Shown here: piece by piece, positions 1 through 8,700 of the stretch
How the letters are laid out: each line of letters begins with the position of its first letter
Numbering within the stretch: the first letter of the stretch is position 1
From: Brasenia schreberi
Taxonomy: Eukaryota; Streptophyta; Magnoliopsida; Nymphaeales; Cabombaceae
Assembly: GCA_036023115.1 (NCBI GenBank)
Contig: JAYKKT010000037.1
Span: 186,001 to 250,000, forward strand
DNA: 64,000 bases
Reading direction: 5' to 3'
Made by a program: the position numbers and the translations under genes
Notes under the pieces: model-generated
What the model saw: the letters and a program-made list of their open reading frames with translations, nothing else
What the model was told of the DNA's origin: nothing
Databases searched by the model: none

Positions 1-1110
1 CTTGAGAATATGGGATCGTCCCAAATTTTGAGAAAAAGAACCTTTCTTTTAAAACCTGAGGGGATTTTTTTTTTTTTTTTTTTTGCCAAAAGGGGACTTT
101 CTATGGATCTAGCCCTAAGTGGAGATCATATATGAAATGTTCATGCGTGGATATGCAAAGGTGCATGATATGGATGAGGTGTTAGAAAGGGCGACCTCCT
201 AGAGACCAAATCATATGGTCGAACTTTTGAGACTTTTATGAAGACCTGCTGCTCCAAGTGAGTGGGTCTTACGTATGCTCGATGTTCGAGTTTTTTGGAA
301 AATTCGTTTTTAGAAGGAAAAAAACTTTTTGAACCGTTGATCCTAAGGACCTTCAGCTCCTCGTGTTTGCCTTTACTTGAGCCTCGACACTTGCTAAACT
401 AGCAAAGGTTTTACGAGAAAACAAGCTACATTTTTAAAATTCCTACTCCTTACTTAAAACGTCGAATTCTCAAACAAGATGAAATTCAAGTTAAGTAAAT
501 CCTATTTTTACTTTAGGATTCCCTGAAATGAACCATGTTTTGCTTGGGATAAGTCGTAGGGATAGGAAAGAAGTACCACGGTCCCTTCTGAAGTGTCCTG
601 TGGTTTGAGGCAGAGAAGGCGGAAAACTGCTCTTTTGAGCTTTTTGGGCCTTTTTCTTTCTTTTTTCATAGAGGGTCTCCCTTTGGGAGTATTTTTTTTT
701 TAATCCCTCTTTTCCATGGGAGAATCAATTTTTTTCTTTTGATTCAGGTTTCTTTCTTTGGAAAGAGATTTTGGCGGGAATTTCCCTTTATTTTGGCCAA
801 GTTTTCCTTTTGGAAGGAGAAGAGAAGAGGGGAAGACATATCCCAAGGTCATACTCGATCCATTCCAGATCAGCCTATTTAGAAATAGCACGTACTACTT
901 GTAAATATCTTGCTATATTGAACTAGGCCTTTCTTTGTAAAAAGAAGGATTTTGAAATGTAACCACATATTTGAAAAGCTCTACCTTTTTCACAAAATGT
1001 CGATTCTCTCATCCAGGTTTACACAACTCACCTTGAGTCCTTGATTTCGAAGTTTCAAAATAGATTTTTCCAAAAATATTTTTTTGCAGAATGGGAATTT
1101 AACTCAGACC
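1..1110 (-). other. E1 post-pol non-coding region
   Basis: This is the stretch between the integrase stop and the 3' LTR of E1; no gene is visible. It is homologous to the same region of E2 (16356-17252), E7 (53230-54354), E5 (51475-51700, plus strand) and N2 (about 37100-37480). The best preserved block is the CCACGGTCCCTTCTGAAG segment near 580-597. A T run lies at 67-84. Confidence 0.8.
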
Positions 1111-3228
1111 CTATACGTGATACTTTTTCAAATACTGAATATTTATGGGATCTGCTAAATTCCTACCCTCGACATCAGTTAACCAATAAGAATTGTTCGT
1201 GGTGGTTCCACGTACAACGTAAGGGCCATCCCACTTGGGCCGCCACTTTCCGAGTGGATGTGGGCCACGATGGTGGATGATTTTTAAAACGAGATCTCCC
1301 TCTTTGAAATGGAGAGGTTTCATATGCTTCTCATAATGTCGGGCGATCCTTTGCCGGTATGCGTGAGCATGATCCATAGCAAGGAGTCGCCTTTCATCTA
1401 ACAGATCTAATTCGGCCATCCTAGCATGCTGGAGTGTCTCTATGGGGAGGTTGAGTGCAATGGATGTGTGAAATGAATGCAGACGTGTATGGATGGGGAG
1501 AACGACATTGGTGCCGTAGACCAACTCAAAGGGCGTGGCATTTGTGGGAGTGCGGATGGAAGTCCTATAAGCCCATAAGGCTTCATCCAGCTTCTCGTGC
1601 CATGTTCTACCCTTTTCTAATGTTTTCTCAACAATGTTGATGAGAGTCTTGTTGGTGGCTTCGGCTTGGCCGTTGCCTTGAGGGTAATAAGGCGACGAGA
1701 AGTGATGGTTTATGCCATATTTGTTGCACAGCTTGACCATCCACTCATTTTTGAATGGGGTGCCATTATTGGACACGAGATCTCTTGGAACTCCAAATCG
1801 AGCCAAGATGTTTTTCCTAATAAAAGCTACCACGTGTTGCCCCTGGACGTTGGTCAGGGAGGTGGCTTCGACCCATTTGGAAAAATACTCAGTGGCTGCT
1901 AAAATGAACCTGTGTCCATTCGATGCCTTTGGAGAAATTGGTCCTACGATATCAAACGCCCACATGGTGAATGGCCAGGGGCTGACTATGGAATGCAGTG
2001 ATGATGAGGGGATATGGATGGCATGACCATGCACCTGACACGGATGACATTTCCTAACATGATCGTGGCAATCTTTTCTCAAGGTGGACCAAAAATAACC
2101 TGCTCTAAGTATTTTCATTGCCATCATGTTGGCATTGACATGACCTCCACATTCTCCATCGTGGAATTCGTGCATAATAGTCCTAGCCTCCTCTAGGTCG
2201 ACACATCTTAGTAAGATGCCGGTAAAACTTTTTTTATACAGAACCCCGCCTAAAATCGTGTATCGGGAAGAAATTTTTCGGATGAATGCCTTATCTTTAG
2301 ATGTGGCGTCTTCAGCGAATCCCCCGTTTTCTAAAAAATGCTTTATGTCATAAAACCAAGGTTTTTCATCCAGATCCGTGTTATTTTGGCAAATTTCCAA
2401 ATCATGTATGGAAGGAGTGGGTGCGTGCCATATTTCAAGGGGTCTGGTTCCCATAGTGGGATCGACCCTCAGGGCTGAACCCAGGGATGAGAGGGCATCA
2501 ACAACGCCATTATCCTCTCTTCCCACGTGTGTGAGTGTACATGATTGAAATGACTTGACCAGTCGGGTGGCCAATTCGTGATATGGAAGTAGTTTTTCAT
2601 TTCGAACTTGCAAAATTTTTAAAACTTGGTTTATGACCAGGAGTGAATCTCCAAAGACCTCGATGCATGATGCCCCTAGAGTTTTCGAAACTTTTAAACC
2701 TTGTATGAGTGCTTCATACTCGGCTATATTGTTGGAACATTCGAAATCTAGGCGAATTGCTATGGGGATCTCTCCCTTTTCAGGGGATACGAGGATGATC
2801 CTGGCACCGGCCCCTCGTTGGTTTCGTGCCCCGTCGAAGTGCATCTTCCACACTTGTTTTTTGAAAGAGTTTGCCAGAATGTGGTTTTGAAAATGGTTTT
2901 GCAATATGCCTTCATCAGGCATTTCATTGAGTGTGGGATACGCATCTTCTAGGGGGAAGTCAGCCACGTAGTCTGCTAGGGCTTGCCCCTTAATGGAGAC
3001 CTGGTGATGGTATTTTAAATCATACTCCATTAGAAGGAGTTGCCATTTGCCCAATCTACCCGTGAGAATGGGTTTTTCGAATAAGTGCTTGATTGGGTCA
3101 AGCTTGGACACTATCCAGATCTCATGATCTAGGAAATAGTGTCGAAATTTCTGGCAGGCCCAAACTAGGGCCAAGCACGTCTTCTCCATGGCCTGATAAT
3201 TCCTTTCGTAAGCCAGGAGAGTTTTCAA
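1111..3228 (-). pseudogene. pol: E1 pol, C-terminal part: RNase H end, archaeal-type RNase H, integrase
   Basis: 705 open codons. Residues 1-90 finish the RT-linked RNase H (YERNYQAMEK). Residues about 128-250 are a second, archaeal-type RNase H with D132 (FDGA), E170 (AEYEAL), D194 (FGDS) and D244 (VDALS), the mark of Tat-lineage elements. The integrase follows: an HHCC finger (H353, H363, C394, C397), core D426 (WAFD), N487 where Asp is expected (SNNGTPF; E2 and E7 have SDNG), and E523 (GQAEATNK). D426, 487 and 523 keep DD35E spacing. The C-terminus has a GPY-type module (WDGPYVV). The N-terminal boundary is a frameshift near 3240. The Asp to Asn change should abolish strand transfer. Confidence 0.93.
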
Positions 3229-3442
3229 AAGATAGTATATGGCACATTCCTTGTGAGTGTCTATCTTCGTATTGAGCTAACAGGGCTCCCAAGGCATTCG
3301 CATGCACAGAAATGTAAAGTAGAAGAGGTTTTCCTGGTTTTGGAGGGTTTAAAACAGGGGGATTAACTAAGTACGCTTTTAACCTTTCAAATGATTTTTG
3401 GCACTCGTCATCCCATAAAAATTTCGTACCCTTCCTCAGCAA
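3122..3442 (-). pseudogene. pol: E1 pol: RT thumb to start of RNase H
   Basis: This fragment covers the connection between RT and RNase H (RKGTKFLWDDECQKSFERLK, then LLLYISVHANALGALLAQYE). It is separated from the RT core by an in-frame stop at about 3522, a CAG to TAG change judged against the same site in E2. It leaves frame near 3245, where the other copies continue into YYISK; past that point its translation is out of frame. The correct frame resumes in the downstream segment ending at 1111. Confidence 0.85.
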
Positions 3443-3523
3443 CTTGTTGAAGGGTTCACATCTAGTTGCCAGGTTTGAAATAAACCTGCGAATGGATTGT
3501 AATCGACCCTGGAGGCTACGAAT

Positions 3524-4354
3524 CTACGTGAGATTGAAGGGTGGAGTCATGTCTATGATGGCTCTACACTTAGAGGGGTCGACTTCTATGCCCCTTTGGC
3601 TTACCATAAATCCTAAAAGCTTACCGGATTCTACACCGAATACGCACTTTTGAGGGTTTAGCTTTATGTTATAAAGTCTAAGCCTTTCGAAAAATTTTTG
3701 TAAGCATTCGAGATGAGTGCATCGAGTTTTTGACTTAGCCAGGAGATCATCTACATATACCTCTACGAGCTCATGAATCTGATCGTGAAAGATCGAGGTC
3801 ATAGCTCTCTGGTACGTGGCACCAGCGTTTTTCAAACCAAAGGGCATGACTGTATAGCAGTACGTGCCCCATGGGGTTGTGAAAGCGGTCTTAGCCTGAT
3901 CTCGTGGGCTTAGTTTGATTTGGTTATATCCTGAATAGCCATCCATGAACGAAAACATTTCATGATTTGCAGTACTATCGACTATCAAATCAATGTTTGG
4001 TAAAGGGAAATTATCTTTTGGCGTGGCTTTATTCAGGTTTCTAAAATCGATGCATATCCGAATTTTCCCACTGGTTTTTCGAACAACAACTATATTGGAT
4101 AACCAATCAGAATATGCAATGGGTTTTATAAATCCGGCTTTTAACAGATCTTCTAAACCCTCTTTGACATGTGAATGCACATTCGGATGTATCTTCCTAA
4201 GCTTTTGTTTTATGGGTTTTGCATTTGAATCTAAGGGAAGGCGATGCTCTACAACATTCGGGTCTATACCCGGCATGTCTTCATACGTCCATGCGAACAC
4301 ATCAACGTAGGTTTTCAAAAATTCGATGAATGATGCTCTTTCATGCTCATGCAA
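3524..4354 (-). pseudogene. pol: E1 pol: reverse transcriptase core
   Basis: 276 open codons of Ty3-type RT. Residues 36-80 are the entry motif (EHRLPLD, then KQKLRKIHP). The first catalytic Asp is D138 (SFMDGYSGY), the primer-grip side shows MPFGLKNAGATYQ, and the YVDD box is at 200-203. LLGFMVSQRGIEVDP follows. The frame extends upstream of the Met used here. It ends at a TAG within AIIDMTPPFNLT. The core itself carries no visible catalytic change, so the damage lies outside it. Confidence 0.93.
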
Positions 4355-4896
4355 ACATGCACCTACCTTAATGAGTTTGGGCTTTGAATCATTCCCTAAG
4401 TTTATCTCTATGAAATCCCCTCCTATTGATTTCGAAGGTTTTTCAAAATCGAGAATTTTGTGAAATTCTGGGAGTTCAGAAGTAGGATCTTCTTCGAGAG
4501 GATCTACTTCTGGTCTTTGATCATTCTCAAGAATTCTAAATCTTAGGGAATTTGGACTTAACGCATAGTTTTCGCAAACGCTGGTTTTTGTTTTGGATTT
4601 TCTGGAGGTTTTGAAGACTTTGGTCCTCTTATGAAGAGGACTTTCTTTTCGAAATCCTTTGCTTTTTCAAAACCTTTGCCAGGAGCTGCTAAATACAGGA
4701 TTTTGTTTTTGGTATTTTGCGAATTTTCGAATTTTTTGGATTTTTGTAAGGAAAGAACTTTAGGAACTATACAAACAACTCTTTTTTCAAGTTTTTGATC
4801 TTTTTCAAATGTTTTTGATTTTTGGGATTTTTCAATTTTTTGAATTTCAGATTTTTCAAATGTTTTTGGGTTTTTGATTAAGGGATCTTCCATCAT
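4355..4896 (-). pseudogene. pol: E1 pol N-terminus: Lys/Phe-rich linker and acidic spacer
   Basis: The pol ORF opens at tandem ATGs (MMEDPLIKN) at 4896. About 110 low-complexity residues rich in Lys, Phe, Ser and Gln follow (FEKSQKSKTFEKDQK). A one-base indel near 4565 then shifts frame into an acidic spacer (EVDPLEEDPTSELPEF, DFIEINLG) leading into RT. The same organisation appears in E2, E5 and E7, so this is a real N-terminal extension of Pol. I recognise no named domain in it. The ATG lies three bases after a TTTGTAG splice-acceptor-like tract. Confidence 0.75.
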
Positions 4897-4920
4897 ACCT
4901 ACAAAGGAAAATGCCGCGGG

Positions 4921-5288
4921 TTAGACTCCAAACAAGAGGTCTAAATCGTAGGTTTCTGCTTGGGTAGGCTCCAGGGCACCCTTGACCCAGGTGGTCACAG
5001 GGGGTGGTTCTGGTGGTATTATGGGAGTATAACCGATCCCATGTCGGTTTTGGTTGACCTTAGGCAAGATGGGTTCTATGAGACCCTGGTTTTGTGCCCC
5101 TAGACTTTTGTAAGGCATATACCCCATGTTTAATAACATGTTCCAGGATTTTTTGTTTTTGGAAAAGTTTTCATATAATTTGTGGTCCTGGAACTTGCTA
5201 TCATCCATGTTATGCACATAAGGTTTTCGGTCCAGGGGTTTTGAAAACAACTGACGTTTGGATTTTCCTGGGATGGTTAACGTCTTGA
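4921..5288 (-). pseudogene. E1 gag-pro C-terminus with G-patch-like motif
   Basis: This is the end of the gag-pro ORF. It carries SWNMLLNMGYMPYKSLG followed by NQG, a G-patch-like signature (aromatic-x7-MGY, GLG, NQG). A Pro-rich PPEPPP stretch and the tail TYDLDLLFGV then lead to TAA at 4921-4923. The first codons are separated from the protease part only by the N1 insertion: removing N1 and one GTGGG copy makes the frame continuous. G-patch domains bind RNA or helicases, and betaretroviruses also carry one after protease; a role here is inferred. Confidence 0.8.
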
Positions 5289-5293
5289 GTGGG
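5289..5293. repeat. Target-site duplication of N1, left copy (GTGGG)
   Basis: Identical to 8696-8700. A single copy restores the E1 reading frame across the insertion. Confidence 0.92.
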
Positions 5294-5953
5294 TGTAAAC
5301 ACCCCAAATCTTCTATTTTTCAAAAACTCTCAAAACACCAAAAAGCTCGTTTGAGCCAAAACGACGACCTGTTTTGAAATGTGAAAACAGGTACAGAAGG
5401 CAAAAGAAGACCCTAGGCCCGAAGAGGATTCAAGCCCAGAGCTTCAGAAGCCACTCCCTGATAAAAAAACAAAAGAAAGCAGAGCCCATTTGATGAAAAG
5501 CTCAACGGAGTCCAGAACGGCGAGACGAAGTCCGGACGACAAAGTTGGGAAAAACCCAACACCAGACGGAGCGCTGATGAAGCCAGTGCCCGCACAGATC
5601 GTTCGCCTCGAGAAGCCAAGAAGGACTGTCCGAAGAAATTTTGATTTGGATCTGGACCATATATATCCAGATCCAAATCCATGTAATGAATAGTGTTTGG
5701 ATTTGGGCCAATCCAAATAGTGTTTGGGTCGATCCAAATAGTGTTTGGATTTGGATTGGATCCAAATAGTGTTTGGATTGGATCGGATCTGGATCAAAAT
5801 ATCCAGATCCGTATCCATAAAAATATTGGGTTTGTATCGGATACAGATCTCAAAATATCCGAGATCCAATATCCAGATCCAAATAGTGTTTGGATTTGGG
5901 TATGGATCCAAACCCCAAACCCAAACCCAAATCCAAGACCCACCTCAAATCTC

Positions 5954-5962
5954 TATAAATAG
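5954..5962 (+). promoter_or_regulatory. TATA box of N1 LTR (TATAAATAG)
   Basis: Perfect plant-type TATA followed by a short leader; the same site is present in both N2 LTRs. Transcription would start about 30 bp downstream and define the U3/R boundary. Confidence 0.75.
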
Positions 5963-6889
5963 AGGTGAGGGGGTCCATGTAAAGGGTTCATGCAAATATT
6001 TGGGAGGAGAGAGAGGGAGTGATAGACCTAGCCATGTGGGCTCATTGGGTGAGGTGGGTTCAAGCCATGTGGGCTAAGTGGGTCTAGACCAAGGGGCTGC
6101 AACCAAGATGGGCTGGACCAAGTGGCTGCAACCGTGGAGACGTGGGCTCAAGCCAAGAAGGACCGGCTCCAAGAGGTAAGCCTAACCTAACCTAGCCATT
6201 CTCTCTACACCCCTCTAAACCTAACCCCAACCTAGCCTAGGTTCGAACCTACCTAACCCCAACTGAACCTAACCCTAACTAAACCTAGCCCTAACCCAAC
6301 CTAGGTTCGACCAAACCTAACCCTAGACTTGAACCAACCTAAACCTAACCGGACCGCGCCTGCCGTGCGCACCCTGACGCTGTCCGCGCGCCCTGACGCC
6401 ATCCCGCGCCCTGACGCCATCCCGCGCCCCAGCGCCCAGCGCCAGACGCCCGCCAGCGCCCAGCGCCCAGCGCCAGACGCCCGCCAGCGCCCAGCGCCCA
6501 GCGCCCGATTGCTGCGCCCGACGCCTTCCTGCCGACTTGACCACCTTCCTGCCGACCTAACCTGCACCCTGGCCGTGACCTGTACCCTAGGACAGACCCT
6601 AGGACAGACCTTACACAGCCCCCGTCTTGGCCGAACCTTAGTTCCCCTAAGACCCTAACCGTGCCCCATAGAACCTCCCTCAAAGCTCCCTAGGATAACC
6701 CCCTCTTGGCTGCCCAAGGTGAACCGTGAGCCCACGTGCAAGCAAGTTGAACATGGACCAGCTATTTGTAAGTGTCTAAACTTGGTCTATTACATTAACT
6801 TGCTTTATATTCAATTAAATTTTGATACGGGGTTGTAGTAAAGGAGCTTCGTCTCCCCCCGATTGTAATAACGTGGTTTGACACACCCA

Positions 6890-7450
6890 CACACACACGC
6901 ACTTGAGCCTTTCCGCTCTTAGTCGTACACTTCTTGCACACACACGGGCCTAACAAGCCCTTAATATATAGTTATATTTATATATTTTAAGTCAAGGGGG
7001 TTTTTAATTAAGTCGTGTGTGTTGTCTTTCCATTTTCCACACGCACACACATTGAGCCTTCGCTCTTACTCCCAAGACCTTAGTAAAGGCCTTATTGCAG
7101 TTATATTTGGGTTTCATTTATGTCGTGTGCGTAGTACTTCAATTCTACACTCACACACATTGAGCTTTCGCTCTTACTCCCAAGACCTTAGTCAAGGCAT
7201 ACTACAATTTATATTTGGGTTTCATTTCATGTCGTGTGTGTAAGTCTTTCAATTCAAGCACGCACACACATTGAGCCTTCACTCTTATTTACAAGACCCA
7301 AGTAAGGGCCCCTACATATACTCTATATAAAGTATTTCTTTCGGCTACGTCTTTAAGATTCGGGTTTTAAGGTTCAAGTCGTGTGCGTTGTCTTTCAATA
7401 TATACACGACACACACTTACACAATTGAGCCTTTCCGCTCTTAAGATATA
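6890..7450 (+). repeat. Tandem CA-rich / TTGAGCC..CGCTCTTA modules in N1 LTR
   Basis: Imperfect repeats of about 100-120 bp, each carrying GTCGTGTG, a CACACACA run, TTGAGCCTTTCCGCTCTTA or a close variant, and AAGACC..AGTAAGGCC. The reverse complement of the core (AAGAGCGGAAAGGCTCAA) is repeated in every minus-strand LTR here. The repeats lie downstream of the putative start site, so they would be in the RNA leader. Confidence 0.8.
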
Positions 7451-8135
7451 GCCATATTTCCCCTTCCGCTATTTACTTTACAAGTCATTTCCCTTCGGCT
7501 ATTTACTTTACAAGTCATTTCCCTTCGGCAATTTCCCTTCGGCATTGTCTTTTAATTTCGGGTTTTCCCTTTGGAGTAGCGTGAGTTTGCATTGCATCTA
7601 CGCCATACCACGAGGTAGGACGCATATTGCATCGAAGCAAGCCCCGTATCCCGCTCAAATTCGCCCCATGTAGTGGAGTGTTCATAACACACACCTAGGT
7701 GGCCCATAAAGGGATAAAAAGAAAGACTTAGGCACGTGCAAATCCACGTGATCTAAAATCTGAGAATCGTATAAACCCGAATCAAATCGTGCAAGACTTA
7801 GGGTCGTCCAACCCTTACAAAGTCAAAATCGCCCAAATGCATGGTTTTCAAAAGGTTTTAAAAACACTTCTTCATTCAAAATATATTTTGAGTTAAACTT
7901 GTTTCAAAACGAAGTCTCTAAGCGTACAGACTGACCCTTGCGCATCGGTGCAAGAAGGTCTGCGACGTAAAAATCCCGCTTGCCTACAATCGCCTTTCAA
8001 AAGTCAGATTATTTTCAAAACATACTTTGCTAGTTAAAGTAAACTAGCTGGCACGCCCATAAAGCGAAGTAGATTGCGAAAAGGTTCACTTCAGGCCTAA
8101 GAACCCGCAAGTGAAAATTTTCGGTGTCTACAATT

Positions 8136-8153
8136 TGGCACGCCCGGTGGGAC
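8136..8153 (+). promoter_or_regulatory. N1 primer-binding site
   Basis: TGGCACGCCCGGTGGGAC begins three bases after the LTR and starts with TGG, complementary to a tRNA CCA end. The tRNA species is not assigned. Confidence 0.85.
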
Positions 8154-8247
8154 CCGGGACTTAAGCAGACTTCAAACAAACGAGTTATACTCAAATTTTC
8201 GGAAAAAAGTGTTTTCTTCACAAATCGTGCATACTTAGGAAAATTGC

Positions 8248-8607
8248 ATGAAAATGGATAAAAAGCTACAAAAATCTTCGTTGAGTAAACTAAAAGAGGT
8301 TTTCAAATCAGATAAAGCCCAAAGAGAGCTCGATGAGATTGAAAAAATATTTCAAAAGATGGATGCTTTAAGCAAGGAGCTTAAAGCCCATCGAACACAT
8401 AGCAGCTCTTCGAGGGCACATACAGATCGTGAATTGAAAACCGATCTCAAACTCAACGAAGGATTGGAGATTAGAGACAAATCCCAGCAAAGGGATAAGT
8501 CGTCCACTCCTACAACTTCAAGCTTTTCAAAATCCATAGAAAAACCAAAAAAAGATTTTTCTATTTCAAAAAACCAAAAAAATCTTGAAAATTTGGAAAA
8601 AGACTAA
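8248..8607 (+). pseudogene. N1 copy of the non-autonomous ORF, truncated
   Basis: The first 119 codons match the 468-codon ORF of N2: a Lys-rich start, a heptad-like acidic/hydrophobic stretch (LDEIEKIFQKMDALSK) and a Ser/Lys-rich tract. Translation stops at TAA (8605-8607), where N2 has CAA, a single C to T change. The frame would otherwise continue only to about 8688, where the element is truncated. Function unknown. Confidence 0.85.
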
Positions 8608-8695
8608 AAAATTGAAAAACAAAATTTTGGAATTTCGAAAACTTCAAGTAAAAGTCCTAGTTCTAGGCACACACATACAGTAGGACATATATACA

Positions 8696-8700
8696 GTGGG
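8696..8700. repeat. Target-site duplication of N1, right copy (GTGGG)
   Basis: Matches 5289-5293. E1 coding sequence resumes at 8701 in frame. Confidence 0.92.

Larger units (their letters stand above)
5294..8132 (+). repeat. N1 5' LTR (2839 bp)
   Basis: Starts TGTAAACACC and ends GGTGTCTACA. In order: a U3 with repeated ATCCAAATAGTGTTTGG palindromic modules (5690-5900), a TATA box (5954), a donor-like AAGAGGTAAG (GT at 6176), CCTAACC-rich tracts, a GC-rich minisatellite (6350-6540), a second donor-like GTAAGTG (6768-6774), the conserved block at 6823-6872, and tandem CACACATTGAGCC/CGCTCTTA modules. A PBS-like TGGCACGCCC lies at 8049-8058. It matches the N2 LTRs closely except for the cassette at about 6187-6560. 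Confidence 0.95.
5294..8695 (+). mobile_element. N1: truncated non-autonomous LTR element
   Basis: Contains a full 5' LTR (5294-8132), the PBS and the first ~550 bp of the internal region, all nearly identical to N2. After 8688 the match to N2 stops. Only ATATACA remains before the GTGGG duplication; its last four bases, TACA, match the LTR terminus. The most economical reading is a full insertion followed by an internal deletion that removed most of the body and nearly all of the 3' LTR. It lies in E1's gag-pro ORF in the opposite orientation. Confidence 0.88.

Noticed and set aside
5693..5962. Open frames on both strands with repeated FGxxPIQIVFG / DPNPNTIW-like peptides (also at 31383 and 38289)
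   Set aside because: They are translations of palindromic ATCCAAATAGTG-type U3 repeats; the peptide repeats simply follow the DNA repeats.
6180..6330. CCTAACC tract as an interstitial telomere
   Set aside because: Units are irregular, differ from the plant heptamer, and recur at the same LTR position in many elements, so they are part of the LTR.
8136..8153. PBS region considered as a tRNA gene
   Set aside because: Only the 18-base complement of a tRNA 3' end is present; no cloverleaf around it.
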